A stretch of DNA of 64,000 nucleotides from assembly GCA_033807775.1 (NCBI GenBank), contig CM066313.1, positions 83,949,484 to 84,013,483 on the forward strand, given 5' to 3'. Source of the stretch: Saussurea involucrata. Taxonomy: Eukaryota; Streptophyta; Magnoliopsida; Asterales; Asteraceae. The notes beneath the pieces were generated by a model. That model was not told the origin of the DNA. It searched no databases and was given only the letters and a program-made list of their open reading frames with translations. A program made the translations under genes and the position numbers. Of this stretch, positions 22,701-34,345 are shown piece by piece. Within the stretch, counting starts at the first letter, position 1; the number at the start of each line of letters is the position of its first letter.

Positions 22701-24333
22701 CACTGACCATAAAAGTCTCCAACATCTATTCGATCAGAAGAAACTGAATATGAGGCAAAGAAGATGGTTAGAATTAGTAAATGATTATGATTGTGAAATC
22801 CTTTATCATCCAGGGAAAGAGAATGTGGTAGCAGATGCGCTAAGTCGTCAAGAAAGAAGTGGAACGATAAAAGTAATATCGTTACGAGCTGAACTCCTTC
22901 CAAATATTTTTGACGAATTACTAAAGTACCAAATAGATGCTTATCAAGAAGAAAGTTTGAAATCTGAACGGTTAGTGGGAATATCAGCATTGCTTGGGAA
23001 AGACGACCGTGGGTTATTGTGTATGGGAAACAGAATTTGGGTACCTCGTTTGGGTGGATTACGTGATCGTGTACTACAAGAAGCTCATCAATCTCGATTT
23101 TCCATTCATCCAGGTACAAATAAAATGTATAGAGATTTGAAACAATTCTATTGGTGGCCGGGAATGAAGAGAAGTGTTGCAAAGTATGTAGAAGATTGTA
23201 CTACCTGCAAGAAAGTAAAGATTGAGCATCAAAAGCCGTTTGGGCAGTTGCAACGACTAGATATACCAATGTGGAAATGGGATCAGATCACCCCTGATTT
23301 TATTACCAAGTTGCCTAGAACTTCAAAGGGATTCGATTCTATTTGGGTGATTGTGGATAGATTGACGAAGTCTGCTCATTTCTTGCCGATAAAAGAAACT
23401 GATTCCTTGGAACGTTTAGCTAAATTGTACATTAAGGAAATAGTAACTCGACATGGAGTTCCAATCTCGATTATTTCCGATCGAGATAGTCGTTTTACTT
23501 CTAGATTTTGGAGAAGCTTTCAAAAGGAGATGGGAACACAGATAAAATTGAGTACAGCATATCATCCTCAGACTGACGGGCAGAGTGAAAGAACCATCCA
23601 GACTTTAGAAGATATGCTCCGGGCTTGTATAGTTGATTTTGGGGGATCATGGGATAAACATCTGCCTTTGATAGAATTCGCCTATAACAACAGTTATCAT
23701 TCTAGCATTCAGGCGACACCGTTTGAAGTATTGTATGGTAGAAAATGCCGAACGCCTTTGTGTTGGAATGAAGTAGGGGAGAAACAATTAGCAGGGCCAG
23801 AAATAGTACAGTTAACAGCGGATAAGATTACTCAGATTCGGGATAGATTGAAAACAGCTCAAGACAGACAGAAAAGCTATGCTGATCGACGTCGGAAACC
23901 GTTAGAGTTTCAGGTTGGGGATTTTGTAATGTTGAAAGTATCGCCCTGGAAAGGAGTCATACGTTTTGGGAAGCAAGGTAAACTTAGTCCACGGTATATT
24001 GGGCCATTTGAAATTACGGAAAGGATCGGTGAAGTAGCGTACAGATTGGATCTTCCGTCGGAATTGAGCAGGATTCACAACGCGTTTCATGTATCGAATT
24101 TTCGGAAATGTTTAGTTACACCAGACCAGGCAGTCTCTCTACCAGATATTCAGGTTGATGAAAAGTTAAACTATGTGGAGGAACCGGAAGCCATAGTTGA
24201 TCACAAGGTCAAAGTATTGAGGAATAAAGAGATCAGACAGGTAAAGGTTCAGTGGAAACATCATAGAGGTCAGGATGCGACGTGGGAATCAGAGTCGAAG
24301 ATGAGAACCAAATACCCTCATCTGTTCTCTTAA
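19762..24333 (+). pseudogene. Ty3 gag-pol with two compensating single-base indels
   Basis: The polyprotein starts at MASGTRQRN with an Arg/Gly-rich N-terminus, followed by the gag domain. At about 20371 one base is missing (after the codons for AAVR), moving the frame. The shifted frame carries zinc knuckles (CFKCGEIGHVVKDC and CFLCNSPDHLQSDC) and the protease (DSGA). At about 21583 one extra base restores the original frame ahead of reverse transcriptase (FIDD). It then runs on through RNase H (YSDAS and TDHKSL intact), integrase (HHCC, DFITKLP, SDRDSRF, GQSERT) and a chromodomain ending at 24333. Odd residues are FWGH for the usual FLGH in RT and TPDF for TMDF in integrase. Apart from the two indels the frame is open, consistent with the young age. 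The indels could be real or assembly errors. Confidence 0.93.
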
Positions 24334-24355
24334 CTGAATTCCGGGACGGAATTCT

Positions 24356-24371
24356 TCTAAGGGGGAGATGT
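24356..24371 (+). other. Polypurine tract of Ty3 element 2
   Basis: CTAAGGGGGAGATGT directly before the 3' LTR, the expected plus-strand primer. Confidence 0.85.
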
Positions 24372-26054
24372 TGTAAGAACCAGGTATTTTTTTTATTATC
24401 TAATTTAATTTGAGAAATTTTATAAGTCTTTATTAAAAGTGTTTTATGGAATTAGAAGTTAAGGGGTAAGTTTTAATTTTTATTTGGAAGTTTGGGGTTA
24501 AATCTTGCCAAATAGAATAAGTTGGAGGTTTGTTTGGTACTTTTGCCAAACCTCTTATCCACCACCGCCACACTCTCCTTGAGATACAAGGAGGTGTCAC
24601 TCTTAGACTTGATTAGGAAAATACAAAGTGTGTATGTGTGTGAGGTATTCGGTTTAGAGAGAGAGTAAGAAATCGAGAGATATCAAAGGAAAGAAGGAAA
24701 AGAAAGGATTCAAGAAGTTGCTGCAGTAATTTAAAGTGTTAAACTGAAGTAATCCAGGTATCAAATCCATCCTTGTGTATGTTTTAATTCTTAAAAGTGT
24801 TCTTGAGTTTGCAAGATGAGTTTTAGGTGGGTTTTGATTAAAATGGATGTTTTGAGGAATCTGAATTTATGGTTAGGTTATGTTATTAGTCTTAAACATA
24901 TCTGCAAGTTATCAGTAACATACATAGTATAAAACTGCAAAAATCTGGGTTTTAGGATGAACAGTGGACTGAGACATTCATCGAAGTCGCAATGGACGAC
25001 TGCAACATTCATCGAAGTCGCAATGGACGACTGCGACATTCATCGAAGTCGCAATGGTTGGTTGCGACTTGGTTATGAAGTCGCAATGGTCGTTTACGAC
25101 TTGGCTTGGAATCGCAGTGGTTGATTGCGATTTGGGTTTGGAATCGCAGTAGTTGATTGCGACTTAGGGGTGAAGTCGCAATAGTGGGTTGTGACTTCGG
25201 GGTGAAGTCGCAGTAGGAGGTTGCGACTTGGTACTGTTCATTTCGATCTTAATTTACTTTTTGAGGGGTTGCGACTTGAGTTGAGGATTTCGTAAGTTTA
25301 GTTTTAAAATAGATATTTGGTATTTTGTGTGATTTCAGATTCTGTGAAGGGTGGTCATACGTGATTTATCTTGGAAAAGCTTTTGTGATAAACATACCAG
25401 GTGAGTTTTACTTTAAAAAGTATTTTCTGGAATGCTTTATGTGAATAACGAAAGTATGATAAAGTGTATGAATATGTCATACGTGGGTGATTGTAATATA
25501 TTGAGATATTATAATTACGTGAGTATTATATGAAAATATAATACGTGGCCGGGCTTTGGACCGGTGTGATAAATTGGCTCGCAACCAATTGATATTGGCC
25601 ATTGGTGGAGGGATAAGGTGGAATGAGACAGGTATGATACATAAATGTTAGCTGGTATTAACTTACGTGTGATGTATGTGTATTTATATAAAGAGTGTTT
25701 TATATAAATGAATTTTTAATGAATTACAAATGTCAGGGATTTACTCACTAGACCCTTAGGTCTAACCCTCATTTTCTGTTTCAAAAATTTTGTATTCCAG
25801 GTGGTGGCTCCAGTAAGAACAAGTAGATTGAGTACTTGTTGGCTAGCTTTTGAGAAGATAATCATCATGTTATTATGGATGCTTTTGTACTTATAATTTT
25901 ATTGTTATTGCTATGTAACTTAAAGTGGATCAAGTTTGTACTGAATTTTTATATTAGTCAGACTTTGGGGACTGAATGTGAACTATGAAGTAAATGGTTG
26001 TAAAGCTTTTATGGATTATATGTTTTATGTATATTTTGTTATCGGGTTGTTACA
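24372..26054 (+). repeat. 3' LTR of Ty3 element 2
   Basis: Matches the 5' LTR, including the AAGTCGCA hairpin array (24970-25235). It ends GTTGTTACA followed by the CAAAC duplication. Confidence 0.93.
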
Positions 26055-26205
26055 CAAACGTCAAACCAATCTACTAAACCTGCACATAAAATACCTCAAA
26101 GCAATGTGCTAAGACTTCACACAATACTTCTTGTGAAGGTTTGTTGAGTTGTAGGCCAATATGAAGTTTGAGTACAAGTTTTGCATTCAAAACATACATT
26201 GAAAT

Positions 26206-26969
26206 CAGGGGCGGACCTACTCATACCTTGGGGGGGTCCCGTGCACCCGCTCAATCGATTATTGCAAGAGAAAAAAAATGAGTCGTTAAGGGGTGCACCC
26301 GCTTACGTTTAAGTGTACTCTTTTATATTTGAAAACAAAAATAAAAACACAAACTACTAGTTGCCGTGATGGCTTATCCAAGCCTCTAAAGGTATGCCCT
26401 CTCTATGGGATCACGGGTACGAGTCTCCTAAGCATCATTTGTTGTTTATTTTTTATCTTTTAAATGTTGTTGTTATGGAGCTTTTAAAAATAGAAGGGTG
26501 TTCTAGAATATTATGAAACTGAAGGGATTAAACTTAATTTTTTAATGAAACTTATCAAAACAATGAGTTTTTGTTCCCACTTTTGTTCTTCAATCATCTC
26601 ATTTGGTTTGTATTTTCCACCCATATTATATGCTTCCCTTTATTTAATTGTCCTAAAGTAAAATATTTAGAAACCTACAAAAAAGTAACGATAATCAAAT
26701 CTAAATTGAGAAAATCAACGAAACCAAAAACCGAAAAAGTCTACGAAACGGTGCAACTCGGCTAAACACATGGCAAACTTAAGACATAGTCTTGCATCTT
26801 GCAAAGGTCGATTTCATTTGAAAATTTTGTTTTATTCCCTAATCGACACAATTGACTTGTCCCCGGTCAAACCATGTTGACTTTTCTCAATGTTCAAACC
26901 GTGACATTGTAGGGTTGCGGTCTATTTTAAAGGTGCACCCGCTCAGGAAAAATCCTGGGTCTGCCACTG
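26206..26969. mobile_element. hAT element with perfect 8-bp target duplication
   Basis: Begins CAGGGGCGGACC and ends so that its inverse reads CAGTGGCAGACC, a canonical CAG-type hAT terminus. The subterminal GTGCACCCGCTCA word is repeated inverted at both ends. It is flanked by ATTGAAAT on both sides (26198-26205 and 26970-26977). No transposase is present. A tRNA-like segment lies inside at about 26360-26430. Confidence 0.92.
26357..26440 (+). repeat. Possible tRNA-derived SINE relic
   Basis: AGTTGCCGTGATGGC...GGTACGAGTCTCC resembles the internal Pol III promoter boxes A and B (consensus TRGYNNARNNG and GGTTCGANNCC) at normal spacing, but both boxes are degraded and no cloverleaf is evident. 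It is a relic at best, not a tRNA gene. Confidence 0.35.
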
Positions 26970-27341
26970 ATTGAAATCAAAATATAATATAAAGTTTTGT
27001 GTGTGTGTGTGTGTATATATATCAAAAGGTTTATTTAATTTGACAATATCAAACAAAAAGCTATTGTTAAATGTATTCAATAACGAAATATTCCCGTCAA
27101 TTCCTCATTGCTTTTCCTCAAATCCAATTTCTTTTCTTCACCTAAAGTTCTCACGTTCTCCAACTTCTTCCACTACTATACGCTTGGTATCATCATGTTT
27201 GATGCCATCTACAATCTCAAATGAAGAGAACTTTCTTTAATACATGCGTACACACAACATTCAAAAAAACTTAAAAGCAAACTACAAGGAAAGTTCATGT
27301 TAAGGTTGTTGTGAAGGTTCATTTGTTTTAAGGGAAAGTAA

Positions 27342-27344
27342 AAT

Positions 27345-27435
<91 letters not shown>
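27342..27435. repeat. (TA)n(TG)n compound microsatellite
   Basis: About 50 bases of TA followed by about 45 bases of TG, abutting the tip of a small inverted-repeat element at 27438. Confidence 0.95.
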
Positions 27436-27436
<1 letters not shown>

Positions 27437-27437
27437 C

Positions 27438-27640
27438 ACTATAGTTGGGATCATGTGAGACCAAGTTTTTCTCGTGTGACCATATTTTTACACTTTAAAC
27501 TTTACAGCAAAATATTGTGAAGGTAACTTTCACAATGTTCTTGATGTGAAGGTTCAGATTTGTTTTACCTTCACAATGTTTTGTTGTGAAGTTTCAAGTG
27601 TAAAAATGTGGTCTCACGGGTCTCGCGAAAACATGATAGT
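27438..27640. mobile_element. Small MITE beside a TA/TG microsatellite
   Basis: Inverted ends: ACTATAGTTGGGATCATGTG...GTGACCATATTTTTACACTT on the left, and on the right, read inverted, ACTATCATG...GTGAGACCACATTTTTACAC. Inside, TTGTGAAGGT and ACCTTCACAA words pair across a short centre. There is no gene. The location at a TA tract parallels elements A-C. Confidence 0.55.
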
Positions 27641-27681
27641 CTCTTACCTAGGAAAAGGAGTAAAAGATACAAGTCCTAGTT

Positions 27682-29830
27682 GGTAACGCCCGTGTTTTTC
27701 GATATTTTTATGATACTAATGGGTCATATAGGATTTAGTACTTAGCATTCAGAAAAGAAAAATAAAAAAATATATGAAGAAACACTTTCTGTTGAATCCG
27801 CGGATCTTGTCCGCAGAAATCTGTAAGATGCTTAGGATTAGTTAACAACTTTTTGTTGGATCCGCAGATCTTGTACGTCCACGAAAATCCGTCAGTTGGA
27901 TCCGCAAATCTTTTCTGCGAAAATCCGTGAAAATGCAACTTTTGGCATTCCCCCTTTTTGACTAATTCACTTCTTCTCCCATTCATTGTGCGGACCATTT
28001 TGATTTCTACTCTCTCTCTCTCAAATTTCATTCCTCCCACCTTTACTTCTTTCTCCCTCTAATATCTTGCCCACATTAAATCTATTCACCTCCCATTAAG
28101 TCAATTTCGTTGCATCTATCTCTTTTGAAATCATTTAAGAGTATTTTAGAGATTGAAGCTAGAGTTTCAAGCTTGGTGGGTTTAAGTGCAAGATCTTCAT
28201 CTTCTCCACCAACCATCCACCATTGTTAACCAAGTTTTAGGGTTTTCTTAAAACCCATTTGTGAGTTCATCCTCCTCTTTTAAAACTTTATACATGTCAA
28301 AACTCTATATTTTGAACTTCTACACATCTCCTTGTTTACATTTTCTTGTTTGAAAGATTTTGACCTAACTTTGATATTTTGGAGATTTTAGGGTTTTTAC
28401 CATTTTTAGGTATAATGAAGAGTTTTATTATATGTGTTATAAAACGTGGTTTAATATGCATAGTTATCGTTGAATACTTTAATGAACCCATTTTGGTCAC
28501 ATTTATGGTTATCACTATATTGGGAGGTTTACTTGGTAAAAGTGGGTTTTTGGGCGAAAAAACAAAAGATTATTGCTTGTGTTGACTAAGATTATTTTAA
28601 AGTTGTATAACTCTTGGAAAATCTATTTGTGAACAATTTACGTTGGAAATGGAAATGGTCATTGTTTGACCTTTATATGGATTTAGTTTCAAATGGTGTT
28701 AATTATACAAGGAAATACATTCTATGGGAATGTTTGATATTGAGAACTATATGTGTGATTATAGTTTTGTCACAATGAAAATGTGACGAGCCTTAGACTA
28801 ATACAAATGGATCTATAGGTATAGGAGTCGGCTTATTGTTGGGATAATTCCCGTTTGTAACTAGTGATAATTCCCGTTTGTAACTAGTTGAGACATTGGG
28901 TCATCGGAGGCAACTTGGTACGGTTATGTGGAGCCGGATACTAACTATTGACCGTAAATGTAATCTAAGTGTATGAGTATGACTATGATCATCTGGTGCC
29001 CTCCTCCACATCTAAAGTACGAGCCGGAGAGCTCGTGGTCATTGATCCTAGTATGAACTAAATAACTTGGAAAGTAGCTGCTTCCAACTTGTGGCCACTG
29101 AGGATAATCTCAGGGCTGCACGCATTTAGCAGTTGGTTACGGTTGCCGAGATTAGTCGGGGCGAAGCCTCGGATACCCATACAATAAAAAACTTGGAAAG
29201 TAGCTTACTTTTGTGTTCTGCTACAATCCTTGGAAAATCGGGTCTCCCCCGTCATCGCAAGATGAATTTTGGGCCGTATGGTTCTTATATGATTTATGTG
29301 GAAACAAACCTTCATAACCTTGTAAAACACTTATTGTTGTTTAAACTTTATTCAATTATAAATGTTTGTTCTCACTAGGTGTAAAAGCTTAAATGTTTTT
29401 CTTAAATGCATGTATATCAGGTTATCTTAGCGGTGAGGCTATGAAGTTTTGAGTGGAGTGTGGATACCACTAGATGACATTTTAGGGATAGACGACTTTT
29501 GGTTGAATTGACGTACATACTTTTGGTAGAATCTTTTGCAAGTTGATAGTGACACTCGTGTATAATCTAAGCTTAATGTAGTTTAGATTAGTAGCTTGTT
29601 ATTTATCATTTCATTATTCGAGATGTAAACGCTATTACTATTTCCCTTTTTTAGATGATTCCATTTATGTAGATGTTACTATTACGTCATTATTTAGATT
29701 TAAATTTACCTTTGTAGAGGTGTTACTATTACGTCATAATGTATATTTAATGGGTTTTGAAGCGGAAGAAGTACAAAATAGTTTTTCCACGATTACGATA
29801 CTTCGCATCTTTTTGGCACTTTCTTTTGTT
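27682..29830 (+). repeat. Probable solo LTR of a Ty3-type element
   Basis: Starts (TG)GTAACGCCCGTG, a usual start for long Ty3 LTRs in dicots. It continues with three tandem GTTGGATCCGCAGATCTTGT-type units (27790-27930), a CT-rich leader-like stretch, AGGGTTTTCTTAAAACCC, and the CTCACTAGGT motif at 29371 that the other LTRs carry near their 3' part. No coding region or primer-binding site follows. The right boundary is not certain and I found no target duplication, so the extent is approximate. Confidence 0.5.
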
Positions 29831-29960
29831 AGTAGTCGTTAGACTTAGATAGGGATAAAATCAAATGATTGTTTTTATGGTTAAAAATTGTCTACCATTG
29901 AGCTTATTCTTATAATCTTATTTTTGTCCTTCTCCCATTTCTTTCTCTTTTCCTGCGATT

Positions 29961-30612
29961 AGGGTTTTTTGAAAAAACTGAAAACCCGAGATACCAAGCC
30001 GAACTGTTCGATCCAAAATCGAAAAAAAATTAAAAACCAAAAATTCGAAAATCAAAAAACCAAAACCGAAAAAACCGGGTAATCAAAGGTCGGTTACGGT
30101 TTTAAATTTTAGGTATCTGCAAGTACCTGAATGGAATCGGATATACAATGTATTATGTGTATATAATAAATATATAACATTTAAGTTATACTATTTTTTA
30201 TTTATTAACCTAAAGTTAAATAAATATAAGTCTTTTAGTTTTCTATCAATCATTATGGTGGACGATTAAATTTGGCGGCATGAACTTGTGAAGGAGTCGA
30301 CATTAACTGAAAAATGAATTTTTTTTACTATTAAACTTATTTTAATTTGTAGCAATTTGACTATTTTTATTTATTTGTTGTATAATTGTTTTACATGTTA
30401 TATATATGTACCATTTTTATATTATAAATGACATTTTATATAACTTCGGGTAACCGTGAACCGAACCGCGGGTAACCATCTTATTTCGGTTCGGTGCTAT
30501 TCGGTTCAATTTACGGTTCAGTTTTGGTTCGGGTAACTAGGAATTCGACTCATACAGTTCAATTCATATTTTTCTTATTAACCGAACTTCATCGAACCAT
30601 GAACATCTTTAC
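29961..30612. mobile_element. Probable hAT-like MITE rich in GGTTCGGTT words
   Basis: The two ends are rich in AAACCGAACC/GGTTCGGTT complementary repeats around an AT-rich core. Flanks CTGCGATT (29953-29960) and CTGCAATT (30613-30620) match at seven of eight positions, compatible with an aged 8-bp hAT duplication. The terminal inverted repeat itself is weak. Confidence 0.45.
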
Positions 30613-30635
30613 CTGCAATTGATGTTCGTGGAGAC

Positions 30636-30974
30636 TGTAACATCCCAAATTTCAAATAGAGCATAACATTCAAATATAAATTTACCAGCCAAAACGGCCC
30701 TAAAATTCAACTGTAACCATCCATTACAAATAGGAAAGCTGTTAGTAGGAGGCTCACGCAAAGGAAAGAAGAAGGCCTAAACTAGAGGCGGGGAATAGAT
30801 GATAGTTTCTTTATCTTACTTTTAATTCAAGTCTATGTTTAGAAGTTTCTCAGATGTATAGGTTTTTTCCGCAAACCTATTCGTAGTGGATGGTTACAAT
30901 TGAATTTTGGGGTTGTTTTGGCTGATAAATTTATATTTGAATGTTTATGCTCTATTTGAAATATGGGATGTTAC
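30636..30974. mobile_element. Palindromic LTR-derived element with 5-bp duplication
   Basis: About 88 bases from TGTAACATCCC reappear inverted at the other end (30885-30974). The 5-bp GAGAC is present on both sides (30631-30635 and 30975-30979). The ends and the duplication size are those of LTR retrotransposons, and the centre contains a TTTAGAAGTTTCTCAG...GTATAGGTTTTTTCCGC stretch like the 3' part of the Ty3 LTRs here. It encodes nothing. Confidence 0.6.
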
Positions 30975-30979
30975 GAGAC

Positions 30980-31634
30980 ATAAGGATTTGTTGTATCCTA
31001 TATCTAAGGTTAGGAGAATCCTATAGGTAAATTAGCCTTAACATAACTATCACATAGCCGGAGGCTTATATTCTCCAAAGGATAGTGAGCTATAATCACA
31101 TCCTAACCTTATTTTTATTTTCGACTTTATGCAATAATTTCTAACAAAATCTATTAAATTACAACTTGAAACCAATTAGGTACCTCTCATGTCAAGTGAG
31201 CAATTTTGTAGGAAGTGTTTAGATGTGCATTTTTCAGAATGAGTATTGCAATCTCAAGAATCAAATAATTACATATCTAATTAAAGTCAATTAATGTACA
31301 TTTATCTTCAAAAATCAGCTTTATTTTATTGCAAAAATTTCTTACTTTTTTACAAATACTACAAAGGGACTGTTCGGTTCGTCTACGTTTATCTTCAAGA
31401 ATCAAATGAAGTTGTTTGTTATGATAATAAAGTCTGACAGTCTGTATAGATCTAGCTAAATTGGTGGTGTTCAGTTGTTAGGCTGACCAAACAATCTGAA
31501 TGTAGAAAATGAATGACTATTTTTTTTATAAAGCAAAATACAGATACAAGAACAAATAAATTATAAAATAACAACTTTATAAATAAATCATCAAAATCTA
31601 TATGAATCCTAAATAAAAGATCCCATACTTATAA
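30980..31634. other. AT-rich spacer
   Basis: Short local inverted words (GGTTAGGAGAATCC and its partners at 31000-31110) suggest old MITE debris. No gene is seen. Confidence 0.5.
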
Positions 31635-33103
31635 TGCCATCCGTAGCGGAGCTCGGGCTCACGCCAGGGTTCGTGCGGGTTCAAGCGGGAACGGGTACGG
31701 GGGGCTCGGGCTTTAGGGCGGGTTCCAGGCCCCAGGTTCTCCAACCCGTTGTTACCCAATGGCTTTTAATTTTTTTTTAAATAAATTCAAATATGAACGT
31801 TTGGTAACAGTTACTTTAAAAAAATTATTTTATTTTTCAATTTAATCACACTATATATATAATCCTAACTCATTTTATTTTTCACACAAAACAACTCTCT
31901 CATTCTCTCATTCTCTTCCATTCTCTATATTTTAAACAATATGGATTCGCCACAACCCGGTTCACCGACCGCATCATCATCATCCGTAGACACCGACGAG
32001 TTGTTGCATCTACAAAGGGAAATTTTTGTAGGCTTGGTTCGAGAGACTGCACAATTAATTTATGGTAGCACCGCCTCATCGTCAAGAAGAGAGAGGGTCG
32101 CGAACATAGAAAGAGGTCGAGTAGCTGCAAACGAGCGACTTATGCAGGACTACTTTGGCAACAACCCGGTTTATACACCGGATATGTTTAGGCGGCGGTT
32201 CAGGATGAGGAGGCAGCTATTCGAACGAATAATTGAAGATTTACAAGGACATTATTCATATTTTACACTTCGGTTGGACGCCAGTTACAAAAAAGATTTT
32301 TCTCCGATACAAAAGTGTACTTCCGCTATTCGGCAATTGGCGTATGGAGTAGCTGTTGACTCACTTGACGAGTACATCCGTATGGGAGCCACCTACGAGC
32401 ACGAATATTATCTAGCGGATGGGATATATCCGGAATGGACTACTTTCGTAAAATCATTTACGTGCCCACATAACCCTAAACGACAAAAGTTCAAGTCCGC
32501 GCAAGAAGCGGCACGTAAAGATGTTGAACGAGCTTTTGGCGTGCTTAAACAACGTTGGCATATACTTCATAACCCGGCACGCGGATGGGAACCGACAAGA
32601 TTGGGAAACATTATGTACGCTTGTGTCATATTACACAATATGATACTCGAAGACGAAGACCATGCTATTTGTGGTGGCGATGAAAACGACATTTTAACGG
32701 ATGATATCGAAACCCAAATCAGTGAGGAACAACGCGCGGCAAATGTTCGAGAAGTCAAAAACCGGGACACTCATAATAACCTTCGGTCGGATTTGGTCGA
32801 ACATATTTGGCGTATCCAAGTTCCCAACAATGACGACGAGTAGATTTTTAAATTGATTTTGTAATTTTTATTTTTAATGAATGATATGAATTTTTATTTT
32901 TATTATTTATCTTATTTTTATTTATTTAAAAATATATAAATATTTTTATTTTGTTAAATAATTAAATGTATAAATAAAAGAATTAAAAAAAATAAGGTGA
33001 GAAGAGGGTTTGAGGGTATTGGTAATCCACGGAGAGGGTAAGAAGAAAAGCTGATGTAGCGCTGAGGTGGCAAGAAGGTTTGATGGTATGGGTACGGATG
33101 GCC
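31635..33103 (+). mobile_element. PIF/Harbinger element, internally deleted
   Basis: Both ends carry GCCATCCGTA inverted to each other, flanked by the 3-bp TAA (31632-31634 and 33104-33106), the typical Harbinger target site. GC-rich subterminal regions (GGGCTCGGGCT and CCGTGGATTACC) flank a transposase frame that lacks its catalytic core. The MYB-like second protein usual for autonomous Harbinger elements is absent. Confidence 0.8.
31941..32843 (+). pseudogene. Truncated HARBI1/ALP1-like transposase
   Basis: A 300-residue open frame. The N-terminal half has NPVYTPDMFRRRFRMRRQLF and the C-terminal half has KFKSAQEAARKDVERAFGVL...NIMYACVILHNMILED, both hallmarks of the plant PIF/Harbinger DDE nuclease family. 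Around residue 150 the sequence jumps from DEYIRMGATYE straight to YYLADGIYPEW. Family members have roughly 100-150 residues between these points, holding the first catalytic acidic residues, so the deletion is in frame but removes activity. It may still bind DNA or be inert. Confidence 0.8.
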
Positions 33104-33108
33104 TAATC

Positions 33109-33118
33109 CTTTATAAAA
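33109..33118 (+). promoter_or_regulatory. TATA box of the B3 gene
   Basis: CTTTATAAAAAC lies just 3' of the Harbinger target duplication. An untranslated first exon (about 33140-33395) and a GT...CAG intron (33396-34345) follow. The transposon has therefore replaced everything upstream of the core promoter. Confidence 0.55.
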
Positions 33119-34345
33119 ACCCACAAAAGGGGGAAGTAATCAAGAATTCAAGATAAACAAATCAAAGTAGAAAGGGAAATAATATCAGGGAGGAATAGAG
33201 CAGGGGTCTAAATTGAAAATATAATTGATTCAATTTTGGGGAAGAAAGAGAACCTGCAACCTGTTGGTCCGTCTTTGTAAGAAAACCCTACTGAAATTGT
33301 GTCGATAAATTCGAAATCGTAACACAGCGAGATTGAGTGGCGGAACTGGTTTCGTCGATTCGATTGAGGATCCGTGCCATTGAAGACATCTAAAGGTATG
33401 AATTCTACCAATTCATGAAAATGTTCATATATATATATATTAGGTTATTTTTTATTCGAAGATAATTAGTTGGCTTGTTCTGACTAAAATCGCACTGATC
33501 TGTGAATCGCCACCACCGTTTCGGTAACCGCTCGGCGCTGCCGGATTTTCATAACTCGCGATAAAATCATGGCAGCCTTCGGGATGGAATCAAATCGTGA
33601 TTGTGATTTTAATATAGGCACTGTGATTTTTCTGTTTAAGTTTAGCACAATATAGAGTTGGTTGAGGTTAGATATAGGGTAAATCTGAGCTTGAGATTGA
33701 AGCATTAATGGAGATGGGTCAGAACTCGGGAAATGGTTTCGGGTCGGGTTTGGTAATTTGTCGGGTTAAGGAGATGATTGTAAATTAGAAAAGAAGTTTC
33801 TGGATTTCATAATTTGGCCACTAAAATAATTGAGGGGAAGTTTTTAAAGTTTCAGATAGGCCACGGAATATTCAAAAGAATTTCATTTCAGTCCAACTCG
33901 GTCAAAAAATTTTGAGATAGTCATTTTAGCCCCTGTATCAGCACTTCAGCAGATCCTTTTCAAATAAGTTCTACGTCAGTTGGAGAGATGAACAAAAAGG
34001 TTGCACATTTCTGTCGAAGAATTGTGTAAGCTTTTAAGGTTTTATTCTGACATGGGTATTTTAGTAATTCACCAATATTATTCCATCTTGGTGAGAGTGG
34101 GTTAGGTATATGAATAAATCGTTCAAGATTTTAGAGTTTTAATTTGAATTGGGTAGTTTGGATTTTTACCTAATATTGTTCAAGTCTAATAAAAACACCA
34201 ATGTGGGACAAGTTTTGTTTTGTCGTGTCTCGACCGGGTCCCACTTACCGAACTCGGTAGCAACTTTCTGTTTTAGACATAAACAACCCCTAGATTAATA
34301 AAATCATGCAAAAACAGTCCTAACTAAGAAATGGTTTTCTTCCAG

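Larger units (their letters stand above)
17817..26054 (+). mobile_element. Full-length Ty3 chromovirus (Tekay-like), element 2
   Basis: LTRs of 1,684 bp (17817-19500) and 1,683 bp (24372-26054) begin TGTAAGAACC and end GTTGTTACA. They differ by about seven substitutions and one base of length, so the insertion is very recent (about 99.6% by eye). The 5-bp target duplication CAAAC is exact (17812-17816 and 26055-26059). Primer-binding site, gag-pol and polypurine tract are present. Protein relatedness to element 1 is clear, but LTRs and nucleotide sequence are different, so this is a separate family of the same lineage. Two single-base indels break the polyprotein. Confidence 0.95.

Noticed and set aside
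26357..26440. A functional tRNA gene
   Set aside because: Only degraded box A/B-like words; arms of the cloverleaf do not pair.
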